Below, piece by piece: positions 19,249-27,788 of a stretch of 64,000 nt of DNA. Within the stretch, counting starts at the first letter, position 1; each line of letters begins with the position of its first letter. The stretch covers positions 57,054 through 121,053 of the forward strand of contig CAZQQN010000003.1 of assembly GCA_964595485.1 (NCBI GenBank), given 5' to 3'. The position numbers were made by a program, and so were the translations under genes. A model generated the notes under the pieces. It was not told where the DNA came from, searched no databases, and saw nothing but the letters and a program-made list of their open reading frames with translations. The DNA is from CAZQQN01 sp964595485 (GTDB lineage Bacteria > Bacteroidota > Bacteroidia > CAILMK01 > CAYYUA01).

Positions 19249-19884
19249 TTAGCCTTCTGCGGCATGGTAGGGTTTAACCTCAACAGTCGGATTGAAAAGG
19301 TAATATTTATTGGTTTTTACTTCTAAGCATCGCAGACGTTTCCGGATTTTACCCTCTTTCTTAAAAAGCCTTTTCTTATCCCAGATGAAATGGCTATTAT
19401 TGGGTAACTCATCCAAAAGGACATGCTCTTCTCTATCGGTATCAAATTCTCTTAAAGCCTGCATAAGCTGATAATCGGTACAAGCAGCAGGATTTTTTAG
19501 ATAACGGTCAAGCGCCACTTTAATGGATTCCGGGAATATAGCCTTTTTTATAAAAGGGTTAAGGGACTTCCGGAATTCTTTTTTCCACTCTGCGCCATGA
19601 GGTCTGATCTTACTGAAATCATATTTTTCAAAAGTGGTAAGGTGAGCATATTCGTGGATCAGGGTTATGAGGAAAGCATAAGAATTTAAGTCACCATTGA
19701 CAGAAATCTCATGGGGTTCTCCTTCTTTACGAGGTGGACGGTAATCCCCTATCTTGGTCTTGCGAGGGTTCTTAATTGTGAGTGATAAATGCTTGGCATT
19801 AAGCAGATCGATCACTGGCTGAGCTGCTCCTTCCGGCACAAATGGCTCGATAGTTTTAGCGTTTAGCCTTTGTTGCTTTGCCAC
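19249..19884 (-). CDS. SprT-like zinc metalloprotease-fold protein
   Basis: A 211-residue protein with the zinc-binding motif HEYAHL in the sequence ITLIHEYAHLTTFEKY, followed by RPHGAEWKKEFRK, a typical SprT-like arrangement (HExxH, then HGxxW). The C-terminal half has basic residues and RCLEVKTNKYYLF. The start is GTG at 19884, as no ATG is available. SprT/Spartan relatives act on DNA-linked proteins in eukaryotes; the bacterial role is not established. It is upstream of the OstA-like gene with almost no gap and is probably first in that operon. Confidence 0.82.
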   Translation of the reverse strand: MAKQQRLNAKTIEPFVPEGAAQPVIDLLNAKHLSLTIKNPRKTKIGDYRPPRKEGEPHEISVNGDLNSYAFLITLIHEYAHLTTFEKYDFSKIRPHGAEWKKEFRKSLNPFIKKAIFPESIKVALDRYLKNPAACTDYQLMQALREFDTDREEHVLLDELPNNSHFIWDKKRLFKKEGKIRKRLRCLEVKTNKYYLFNPTVEVKPYHAAEG

Positions 19885-20110
19885 TTTTTTCTACCTGTTT
19901 GAATCGATTTCCAAAATTTAGTTAAAAGGCTTTTTTGACAGCACTTTTATTGCCAAAACATTTATTCAAATGTGAATTGGACAAGGAAAACTTTTCACAA
20001 TTTAAAGTTTTTTAATACAAGCCGGTTAAAGCTTTAATTACCAGGCTTTTTTACTTATCCTATCACCTTTTAACAGCCCAAAAACCAATAATCCCAATTT
20101 GGTAATACGA

Positions 20111-22060
20111 TTAGGTTTCTTCCCCTGTAAATTCTCCTTCTTCGGTTTCTTGCTCCCCTTTCCCATTCTCTTTGCTTTCCTCAATATCCTTTTCAATTTC
20201 CTCCACAAGGTCCTGCTCTACGCGGAGGTTATCGATTATAAACTGCTGGCGTTCGCCCGTATTCTTACCCATGAAATAATGGAGTAATTTAGGGATGGAG
20301 GTATCCTTGTTAAGGATTACCGGCCGCAGGCGGATGTCTTGCGGGTTAATAAAACGGCCAAATTCATCCGGAGAGATCTCACCCAGGCCTTTGAAACGAG
20401 TTATCTCAGGCTTCCCACTTAACTTTTGAATGGCTTCTTTCTTTTCTTCTTCGCTGTAAGCGTAGAAAGTTTGCTTTTTATCCCTAACCCGGAATAGTGG
20501 GGTTTCCAAGATGTAAAGATGCCCTTGCTTCACAAGGTCAGGGAAGAACTGCAGGAAGAAGGTGAGTAACAACAGACGGATGTGCATACCATCTACGTCC
20601 GCATCAGTGGCAATTACGATCTTACTGTACTGAAGGTTTTCCAGGCCATCCTCAATGTTGAGGGCATGCTGCAGAAGGTTGAACTCTTCATTCTCGTAAA
20701 CCACCTTCTTCTTTAGACCATAGCTGTTCATGGGCTTGCCGCGCAGGCTGAAAACAGCTTGCGTTTGCACGTCACGGGCTTTAGTGATTGACCCACTTGC
20801 GGAATCCCCCTCAGTTATGAAAAGCATGGTATCCTGAGCGTTTCCCTTTTTATCGTCTGTATAATGGATGCGGCAATCACGAAGCTTTTTATTGTGAACG
20901 CTTGCCTTGCGGGCCCGTTCCTTCGCCAGCTTTTTAACGCCCGCGATCTCCTTGCGCTCTTTCTCTGATTGTTGTATACGCTTTAAGAGCGCATCGGCTG
21001 TTTCAGGATTTCTGTGAAGGTAATTGTCCAGGTTATCCCTTAGGAAATCGTAAAAAAATGTCCGCATCGTAGGACCGCCTTCCCGTATATTAGCCGACCC
21101 AAGTTTTGTTTTAGTCTGGGATTCAAAAACCGGCTCCTGCATCCTGATACTGAGGGCAGCAATAATGGATGAACGGATGTCAGAAGGGTCAAAATCTTTT
21201 TTGTAAAAATCCCTTAGCACACGGACCAAACTTTCCTTGAAAGCATTTAGATGGGTTCCACCATGTGAGGTATGCTGTCCGTTCACAAAAGAGTAGTATT
21301 CTTCCCCATATTGGTTACCATGGGTAAGGGCAATCTCAATATCGTCCCCTTTCAGATGAATAGCCGGGTAGCGCATATTTTCCTCATCTGTTTTCCCATG
21401 GAGGAGGTCATATAAACCATTTTCCGAGTAGTAGCTTTCATCATTTAGCTTGATCTTAAGGCCCGCATTAAGGAAAGCATAGTTCCAAACCATGTTTGCC
21501 ACAAATTCAGGGATGAAATGGAATTGCCGGAAGAACTCCCTGTCCGGTATGAATTCGATTTCGGTCCCATTCTTCTCCTTAATGGATTCGACATCTTCCT
21601 CTTCCTGCAACACACCTTGTTCAAAATAGGCGATCTTAGCCTGCCCATCGCGGACTGATTTTACTTTGAAGTATTCGGAAAGGGCATTCACGGCCTTTGT
21701 TCCAACACCATTCAGCCCGACTGATTTCTGAAAGGCCTTAGAGTCATATTTTCCACCGGTATTGATTTTGGAAACGCAATCGATGACCTTGCCTAAAGGT
21801 ATGCCACGGCCATAATCCCTCAGGATGACCCGCTGGTCATAAACATGCATTTTGACCTGCTTGCCGTAACCCATAACGTATTCATCAATGCTATTATCCA
21901 TGATTTCTTTAAGAAGAACGTAGATACCATCATCCTGGGCTGAACCATCTCCGAGCTTGCCAACGTACATGCCAGGACGCAGGCGTATGTGCTCACGCCA
22001 ATCAAGTGACCGGATAGATTCTTCTGTGTATACTTCGTTTTGGTGCTCATCTGTTGCCAT
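20111..22060 (-). CDS. parE: DNA topoisomerase IV subunit B (ParE type)
   Basis: A 649-residue type IIA topoisomerase ATPase subunit. Seen in order: GHKL ATPase (HIRLRPGMYVG, EIMDNSIDEY, YGRGIPLGKV, GLNGVGTKAVNALS), transducer domain (SFVNGQHTSHGGTH), TOPRIM domain with ITEGDSASGS (Glu417), and TDADVDGMHIR, ending FKGLGEISPDEFGRFI. With ParC it decatenates daughter chromosomes. The length and lack of a GyrB insertion favour ParE over GyrB. In many Bacteroidota parC follows directly; here the next gene is SprT-like, so parC must lie elsewhere. The C-terminus ends in an acidic tail. Confidence 0.92.
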   Translation of the reverse strand: MATDEHQNEVYTEESIRSLDWREHIRLRPGMYVGKLGDGSAQDDGIYVLLKEIMDNSIDEYVMGYGKQVKMHVYDQRVILRDYGRGIPLGKVIDCVSKINTGGKYDSKAFQKSVGLNGVGTKAVNALSEYFKVKSVRDGQAKIAYFEQGVLQEEEDVESIKEKNGTEIEFIPDREFFRQFHFIPEFVANMVWNYAFLNAGLKIKLNDESYYSENGLYDLLHGKTDEENMRYPAIHLKGDDIEIALTHGNQYGEEYYSFVNGQHTSHGGTHLNAFKESLVRVLRDFYKKDFDPSDIRSSIIAALSIRMQEPVFESQTKTKLGSANIREGGPTMRTFFYDFLRDNLDNYLHRNPETADALLKRIQQSEKERKEIAGVKKLAKERARKASVHNKKLRDCRIHYTDDKKGNAQDTMLFITEGDSASGSITKARDVQTQAVFSLRGKPMNSYGLKKKVVYENEEFNLLQHALNIEDGLENLQYSKIVIATDADVDGMHIRLLLLTFFLQFFPDLVKQGHLYILETPLFRVRDKKQTFYAYSEEEKKEAIQKLSGKPEITRFKGLGEISPDEFGRFINPQDIRLRPVILNKDTSIPKLLHYFMGKNTGERQQFIIDNLRVEQDLVEEIEKDIEESKENGKGEQETEEGEFTGEET

Positions 22061-22367
22061 AAGGCCTAATACCCTTTTTCCCGATACTGATTTATTTCAT
22101 TCCTAAATTGCAATATAGCCTCACCGTTTGCAATTTACCAAAATGCAGGGTGGTAAGTTTTGCACATCTGTGGATATTCGGGTATTTGAACAGAAGTGAA
22201 CCCCCTTAGTTCCATCTCATGAATGTTCTAATGGGTAAAATAAACGGATGATCATCTTTTACCAATCTGAGGAAGCCCAGCCCAATAACATGAGAACGCA
22301 CTTAAATATTTAGGCGTATGGACCTGGCATATTTCTTTCGGGTATGTAAGAGCTATACTGAAAAAAA
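22061..22367. other. Intergenic region between PfpI gene and parE
   Basis: 307 bp upstream of parE. No ORF, RNA or repeat is recognised. A minus-strand TTG followed after about 21 bp by TATATTG, near 22115-22160, could be a weak parE promoter, with a -7 box one base short of consensus. Confidence 0.3.
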
Positions 22368-22889
22368 TCACTGACCCATGCGCTCTAAAATAAGGGGCAG
22401 ATAGTTGGGCAAGTCTGGTGGGCGCTGAGCCGAAATGATATGCCCGTCCGCTACAGCAGATTCATCAACCCAGTGAGCACCGGCGTTGATGATGTCATCC
22501 TTAATACCAGGCGTGCTGGTTGTTTTAAAGCCGCTTAGGATACATGCTGAAGAAAGAACCCAGCCGGCATGGCAAATATGAGCGATCGTTTTTTGGTTGT
22601 TATGGAAATTTCGGACCATTTCAAGGACATTGTGAAAGCGCCGGAGTTTATCGGGTGCCCAGCCCCCTGGTATAAGCAGGGCATCGTAGTTAGCCGAGTT
22701 GATTTCCTGGAAGGCATAATCTGCCTTTGCCGGGACACCATTTTTACCTTTATAATGGTCATCAGGGTTTTCCCCCACTAAGTGGACAATAACACCGGCT
22801 TCCTGCAAACGAAGCACTGGATACCATAGCTCAAGGTCTTCAAAGTCATTATGTACAAGCTGAATGGCTTTTTTGCCCTTTAAATTCAT
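22368..22889 (-). CDS. DJ-1/PfpI family protein
   Basis: The protein is 173 residues from the ATG at 22889; a TTG eight codons earlier is less likely. It has the DJ-1/PfpI glutamine-amidotransferase-like fold: FEDLELWYP with Glu17, ALLIPGGWAPD, and the nucleophile elbow IAHICHAGWVL with Cys106-His107, followed by STPGIKDDIINAGAHWVDE. Members are described as cysteine proteases, chaperones or glyoxalase/deglycase-type enzymes; the substrate here is unknown. It has its own upstream terminator (22922), so it is separated from the NYN gene. Confidence 0.9.
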   Translation of the reverse strand: MNLKGKKAIQLVHNDFEDLELWYPVLRLQEAGVIVHLVGENPDDHYKGKNGVPAKADYAFQEINSANYDALLIPGGWAPDKLRRFHNVLEMVRNFHNNQKTIAHICHAGWVLSSACILSGFKTTSTPGIKDDIINAGAHWVDESAVADGHIISAQRPPDLPNYLPLILERMGQ

Positions 22890-22921
22890 AGTTATAGTAT
22901 TTGAGGTTCCCAAAAATTTTA

Positions 22922-22945
22922 AAAGCCGGGCTTAAACCCGGCTTT
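22922..22945 (-). terminator. Terminator after NYN-domain gene
   Basis: AAAGCCGGG and CCCGGCTTT form a perfect 9-bp stem with a 6-nt loop. On the minus strand it is followed by TTTTAAAATTTTT. It lies 44 bp after the NYN gene stop. Confidence 0.85.
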
Positions 22946-22988
22946 CAATCTACAAACAAATTTAATTCTGGAAAAGGGATACCAATAA

Positions 22989-23543
22989 CTATTCCGGGAT
23001 ACCTTGTTGATCAACATCTTCCTCACGCTCTTCTCGCTTGACTACCCGATTAATTAAATAACGATCGGCATCCTGATCAAGGTCAATGAAATCATCAGCT
23101 GAATCCAATAATCGGCTTGAAGTAGTTTCGCCAAAACCAACAATTTCAACAATAACGCCCATGTAACGAAGGTAATCTACCAATGGTGTGAAGTCTCCAT
23201 CACCTGTTACCAACGTTACCACATCCAGCTTAGGGGCCATAATAATAGCATCAATTGCCATTCCTACGTCCCAATCACCTTTCTTGGTGCCGCTAAGGTA
23301 AGTTTGGAGTTCTTTCAGGCGGATTTCAAATCCCATTTTGTCAAGAGCGCCGAAAAACTTTTGCTCCTCCTGGTTATCCGCTTTTATAACATAAGCAATG
23401 GCGCGAATAAGCTGACGCCCTTTTACAGTGTTTTCCAATATTTTGCCAAAATTAACGTGTTTGCCGTACAAATTACGAGAGGAGTAATACATGTTCTGAA
23501 CGTCCACGAAAACGCCCATTCTTTGATCTTTGTGCTTAAACAT
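22989..23543 (-). CDS. NYN-domain (LabA/DUF88-like) putative ribonuclease
   Basis: A 184-residue single-domain protein of the NYN/PIN-like superfamily. Conserved acidic residues of the putative Mg-dependent RNase site are seen: GVFVDVQNMYY (Asp14), KGDWDVGMAIDA (Asp92, Asp98) and VTGDGDFTPLVDYLR (Asp115, Asp117). LabA-like proteins of this type are common in bacteria; RNA cleavage is inferred from the fold and not shown for this subfamily. A possible -7 box TACCTTTG (minus strand, 23617-23610) lies upstream without a good -33. It ends in an acidic tail. Confidence 0.87.
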   Translation of the reverse strand: MFKHKDQRMGVFVDVQNMYYSSRNLYGKHVNFGKILENTVKGRQLIRAIAYVIKADNQEEQKFFGALDKMGFEIRLKELQTYLSGTKKGDWDVGMAIDAIIMAPKLDVVTLVTGDGDFTPLVDYLRYMGVIVEIVGFGETTSSRLLDSADDFIDLDQDADRYLINRVVKREEREEDVDQQGIPE

Positions 23544-23795
23544 AACAACATTTTTTAAAAAATACGTTAACTTTTGAAAAACAGGAGATTAGTATAAAAA
23601 TATAATGTGCAAAGGTATTTTCTCTACACCAATAAAATGGATTTTAAAGAAAAAAATTCCTGATGCCTTAAAGATTTATGAACTACCTTGTTACAATAAA
23701 TTCATTTTGGCAATCTAATACCCTATTGATGTTGATTTTAAGGTAGGCGGGCATGTTGATTGGATTTGAATTCAAAGGCGTTGGTACTGAAAGGT

Positions 23796-24533
23796 TTAGA
23801 TTGCGAACAATTTTTTTGGTTTATTTAATTGGAATAAATGACTATTAGGAATGATATCCTCAATGATCGAGCGTCCCAAATTCACCCATCGGAAGCAGTT
23901 ATCCAATATTACGCCATCTGTTGTTATAACCGGATTCGATACATTTTTCAGCGTAAAATCCACACTTTGCTTAAGACTGACTTTCCATGGCCAATTGTAT
24001 TGCTTAGCTATTTCCTCTATATACTTTTTCAATTGGCCACTATTAGAAACTGGCTTATCCAAGTACCACCAAACCGCCTTTACTGATTTATTACTTAGGT
24101 AATTACCAATTAACTTCAATGCCGGAAAAGTTTCTTCAACCCGCTTGTAAGATGCGTGAATACTGGATATATCACGATAGCACCCATCCCTGCCCTCAAA
24201 AATAAACCCGCCGGATAAAGCACTTTCAATGGTAATCAAAAGGTTAAAGCCATCGATCAAAATTGGTTTATTAATTTGACTAAAGTCGATCTGCGTTTGA
24301 TGCCTGTTTTTCAAAGAATTATCGGAGCAGGCGCTACGCATGACAGCCATGCGTTGCCGCTTTTTCAGTTGATAGCGGTCTCCCACCAACTTGAAAAGCG
24401 CATCTTCTGCATAGCCCCGGGTTAGTAAAAAACTGTAATCAAACACTGCTTCCTGTAAACCTGGTAGCGTTTTATGATTGAAAAGTTTTATGTCCTGTTC
24501 GCGCTGGCCGCGATGCTTCTGCTTATGAGGCAT
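23796..24533 (-). CDS. DUF434 (with DUF5616-like C-terminal half) domain protein
   Basis: A 245-residue protein beginning with the characteristic HRGQREQDIKLF motif of DUF434. A segment follows on family-typical lines (FLLTRGYAEDALFKLVGDRY, LKKRQRMAVMRSACSD), then a second domain, INKPILIDGFNLLITIESAL, which resembles the N-terminal Asp-containing strand of PIN/NYN-like folds. GGFIFEGRDGCYRDI and VITTDGVILDNC are further conserved. Function is unknown; a nuclease-like fold is inferred only from the IDGFN...ALSGG pattern. It is monocistronic. Confidence 0.8.
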   Translation of the reverse strand: MPHKQKHRGQREQDIKLFNHKTLPGLQEAVFDYSFLLTRGYAEDALFKLVGDRYQLKKRQRMAVMRSACSDNSLKNRHQTQIDFSQINKPILIDGFNLLITIESALSGGFIFEGRDGCYRDISSIHASYKRVEETFPALKLIGNYLSNKSVKAVWWYLDKPVSNSGQLKKYIEEIAKQYNWPWKVSLKQSVDFTLKNVSNPVITTDGVILDNCFRWVNLGRSIIEDIIPNSHLFQLNKPKKLFAI

Positions 24534-24922
24534 GGTTGCTGGTTACTTTTAAAGTAATTTTCTGAATTTCCCATTTAACTACTGATGCTTTTTTTTGAAA
24601 CTTGTGGGGGTTGTAAATCCCCAATAGCCGTGTTGCTTTTTCGGATTTGCAATTTGAAAGCCTTTTTTTAGCGGATTTGTAATCCGCTTTCTGTTGGTCG
24701 AGTAAATAGCTCGGAAATTCAGATAATTTTATTAGCAGATTAATGGTTTTCCTAAAAAGCTATAAGTTAAAGGCCAATTGAATTACCTTGAAAAACTGAC
24801 CATTTGCGGAGCAAAATGCAACCTTTGAATATGGCTATCACATCTTTACTGTGTCCAGCCATTGGTTATTACATTTGATGGTATAGGCGTTTTGTTCAGT
24901 AAATTTAAAAGGGTATGTCAAA
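24534..24922. other. Intergenic region with REP-like palindromes
   Basis: 389 bp between the divergent DUF434 and subtilase genes. Apart from the palindromes at 24606-24688, no ORF or RNA is seen. No clean promoter was found for the subtilase. Confidence 0.5.
24606..24688. repeat. REP-like palindrome pair
   Basis: 24670-24688 is AGCGGATT-TGT-AATCCGCT, a perfect 8-bp inverted repeat. At 24606-24622 a related, imperfect GGGG-TTGTAAAT-CCCC occurs, and a degenerate CGGATTTGCAATTTG at about 24642 lies between. The shared GGATTTGTAATCC core is of the kind dispersed in Bacteroidota genomes, often linked to REP-associated tyrosine transposases. No transposase gene is nearby. Confidence 0.6.
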
Positions 24923-26494
24923 ATGAAAAAACCGTTACTAATATTAATTCTTATTTTAATAGGTATTGAATTTACCTCCGCCCAGCCTGATAGTGCTGTC
25001 AGGGAAGGTCACCTGTATTTGAAAGTGGAAGATAAGGCTAATGTCAGGCTGGATTCGCCTCCTGTTCCACAAGATTTTAAGACTGCCGGGCAAAGTATTG
25101 GTGTTGATAGCATTTGGCGTCCTTTCACAGGCCTGAATGATAAACTGGACCGCACTTACCAGCTTGTTTTTAATACCGCTAATTCGGTAAGCAATGTTAT
25201 ATCTCAATTAGAGAATTTACCTTATGCTCAATATGCTGAGCAGGTACCGCTTCATTTTGCACAAGGGTTTACCCCGAATGACTATGATAGCGAACAGTAT
25301 TATTTGGATAAGATAGAAGCTCAACAAGCTTGGGAAGTAACGAAAGGGACGGAAGATATGGTTATAGCCATTGTTGACAATGCGGTGCTTTTGGATCATG
25401 AAGACTTAAAAGGTGATCTCTGGGTCAACCCAGGGGAATCAGAAAGTGGGGGTGATAGTGATTTGAATGGCTATAGCAATGATGTGCATGGCTACGATGT
25501 AGCTGATGATAACGGAGATCCCAATCCACCCGGAAATGCCCCAAGTAGTTTCAGTCATGGTTCACATGTGGGGGGTATTGCATCTGCTGGTACGGATAAT
25601 GGTAAAGGGGTTGCCGGAATAGGCTTCAATTGCCATTTGATGGCTGTAAAATGCTCACCGGATAGTTCGGATGGCGATGTGCTTTACAACGCTTATGATG
25701 GTGTTTATTATGCGATTCAAAATAATGCAGATGTCATCAATATGTCTTGGGGAGGCCCTAATATGACAGTGACCGGCTCAAATATATTCGAAACTGCGAA
25801 AACCCGCAATATTGTGTGCGTTGCATCTGCCGGGAATGCAAGTACAAGTGAGAAATTTTATCCCGCTGCTTACAGTCAGGTGATGGCTATTGGGGCCACC
25901 AATAGCAATGATGAGGTTGCGAATTATTCCAACTATGGGGATTGGTTAACGGTTATGGCCCCTGGCACTGGTGTCAAAAGTGCTTTAGCAGGCTCTAATT
26001 CTTCATATGGGAAGCTGAGCGGGACTTCTATGTCAGCACCCTTGGTTAGTGGTTTAGCTGGGTTGATTAAATCGGATGACAGCGGATTAAGTAACCAGGA
26101 AGTTAGGTCGACCATTAAAAATGGTGCTGATGACATCAGCGAGGAAAATCCTGATTTTAAAGATGATATGGGGGCTGGCCGTATAAATGCCGCTAAAAGT
26201 CTTGGTGCTTCAACCTCCTTATTTAATAGGCAAAGTTCATTTGAAATTGTCAGCCTATTTCCTAATCCAACCTCCGAGCAACTTAATGTTAGATTCAAAA
26301 AAACTGTTAGTTCTTCATTTAACCTTACCATTCTAAACAATCAAGGTAAGGTGTATCGAACTCAAATGGATTTTTTGGCTGGGAACAAAGGCCAGGAGAA
26401 GCTTAGTGTGAAAGGCTTGAATCCCGGGATTTACATTCTCTTGCTTCAAAATGATCAGCGAATATACCGGCAACAATTTATGATAAGTAAATAG
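24923..26494 (+). CDS. S8 family subtilisin-like peptidase with T9SS C-terminal sorting domain
   Basis: A 523-residue secreted protease. Signal peptide about residues 1-20 (ends TSAQ); N-terminal propeptide-like region to about 125; S8 catalytic domain about 130-430; type A sorting domain from about 440. The triad is Asp152 (IVDNAV), His212 (SHGSHVGG) and Ser369 (GTSMSAP), with oxyanion Asn304 (SAGNAS). The CTD has LFPNPTSEQLNV and ends GIYILLLQNDQRIYRQQFMISK in form. It should be exported by Sec, then by the T9SS whose translocon SprA is at the left end of the window. The usual D-[ST]-G after the Asp is D-N-A here, but the rest looks active. The EEP gene starts 4 bp after its stop. Confidence 0.95.
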   Translation: MKKPLLILILILIGIEFTSAQPDSAVREGHLYLKVEDKANVRLDSPPVPQDFKTAGQSIGVDSIWRPFTGLNDKLDRTYQLVFNTANSVSNVISQLENLPYAQYAEQVPLHFAQGFTPNDYDSEQYYLDKIEAQQAWEVTKGTEDMVIAIVDNAVLLDHEDLKGDLWVNPGESESGGDSDLNGYSNDVHGYDVADDNGDPNPPGNAPSSFSHGSHVGGIASAGTDNGKGVAGIGFNCHLMAVKCSPDSSDGDVLYNAYDGVYYAIQNNADVINMSWGGPNMTVTGSNIFETAKTRNIVCVASAGNASTSEKFYPAAYSQVMAIGATNSNDEVANYSNYGDWLTVMAPGTGVKSALAGSNSSYGKLSGTSMSAPLVSGLAGLIKSDDSGLSNQEVRSTIKNGADDISEENPDFKDDMGAGRINAAKSLGASTSLFNRQSSFEIVSLFPNPTSEQLNVRFKKTVSSSFNLTILNNQGKVYRTQMDFLAGNKGQEKLSVKGLNPGIYILLLQNDQRIYRQQFMISK

Positions 26495-26498
26495 GGTT

Positions 26499-27584
26499 AT
26501 GGTCCTTATTTATAGAGGCTCCCAGTTCACATGGTTTTGTTTTGCGGTTTTAATGCTGTTTGGAACGCTCGAGGTCGATGCCCAGTCTTTACAAAAACGT
26601 TCCAGCTACCGGATTGGCTTTTACAATGTAGAAAATTACTTCGATACGGTTAATAATCCTGATAAATCCGATGAAGAATTTACCCCTGACGGATTTAAGC
26701 ATTGGAATTTTTATCGCTATAAGGATAAACAAACCAAAATTGCCAAAACAATCATTGCAATGGGGCAATGGAAGCCGCCGGCTATTGTTGGTTTAGCCGA
26801 GGTTGAAAATGCCGAGGTGCTCCGGGACTTACTCACTTTTTCTCCAATTTCTGATTTTGGTTACAAAATTATTCACAAGCAGTCGCCTGACTGGCGCGGT
26901 ATTGATGTTGCACTTCTATACCGCCAACAAACTTTTAAACCTATTGATACGCAATTTATAGAAGTAAATTTTAAAGAAGACGAATATTCAGCCACCAGAG
27001 ATATACTATACATCAAAGGTATCGCGAGTGGAGAAGATACGCTTCATATTTTTATGAACCATTGGCCTTCCCGATATGGGGGAAAAGCTGAAACTGACCC
27101 TAAACGGGCTAAAGCGGCTCTTACAGTTAGGAAAAAAGTGGATAGTATTTTCCGGCTTAACGCTGATGCCAAAATCGTTATAACCGGTGATTTTAACGAT
27201 GAACCCTCTAATAAAAGCCTTAAGAAAACTTTGGGTGCTAAGGGTATTGAAGAATTTGGTAAAGGGGATCAATCATTGATAAACCTTATGTCAAATATTG
27301 CCGGTGAAGATCAGAAAGGTTCTTACAAGTATAAATATCAATGGAACACTTTTGATCAATTTATTGTCTCCTCGCCCTTGTTAAGCTGTCAATCCGGTTT
27401 GTGCGCGCGGAAGTCCAGTGCTCATATTTTCCGTTCTGATTTTCTTTTGACAGAGGATGACAATTATCCCGGCCTTAAGCCTTTTAGAACTTACTTGGGA
27501 CCACGCTACAAAGGGGGTTATAGTGACCATTTGCCCGTTTACCTGGACCTTTTTCCAGCAAGTGAATCTAATCGCAATCAATGA
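26499..27584 (+). CDS. Endonuclease/exonuclease/phosphatase (EEP) family secreted protein
   Basis: A 361-residue protein with a signal peptide (about residues 1-29, ending VDAQ) followed by one EEP domain. Motifs: IGFYNVENYFD (metal-binding Asn/Glu region), VGLAEVEN (catalytic Glu), NHWPSRYGG, ITGDFNDEP (Asp and Asn) and YSDHLPVYLDL (Asp-His at the end). Relatives are phosphodiesterases acting on DNA, RNA, phospholipids or phosphoinositides; the substrate is not predictable. The export signal places it in the periplasm or outside. Its ATG lies 4 bp after the subtilase stop, so the two are co-transcribed. Confidence 0.9.
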   Translation: MVLIYRGSQFTWFCFAVLMLFGTLEVDAQSLQKRSSYRIGFYNVENYFDTVNNPDKSDEEFTPDGFKHWNFYRYKDKQTKIAKTIIAMGQWKPPAIVGLAEVENAEVLRDLLTFSPISDFGYKIIHKQSPDWRGIDVALLYRQQTFKPIDTQFIEVNFKEDEYSATRDILYIKGIASGEDTLHIFMNHWPSRYGGKAETDPKRAKAALTVRKKVDSIFRLNADAKIVITGDFNDEPSNKSLKKTLGAKGIEEFGKGDQSLINLMSNIAGEDQKGSYKYKYQWNTFDQFIVSSPLLSCQSGLCARKSSAHIFRSDFLLTEDDNYPGLKPFRTYLGPRYKGGYSDHLPVYLDLFPASESNRNQ

Positions 27585-27788
27585 TAATAGCTCATGCGTT
27601 ATGAACAAGTTTCCATGTGCAAAGCATTTTCTCATTGGTTAAGGCTAACACCGGCTAAAGGGACTTACTTTATTCAATGAATATGAAAAGGTTAAAAAAT
27701 CGCCCTTTATTTGTCTCCTTTTATCCTGATATTGAGAAATTTGCTAAGTAAATGAAATGGTGGGTATCCATCATTAAGTAATACTGCC

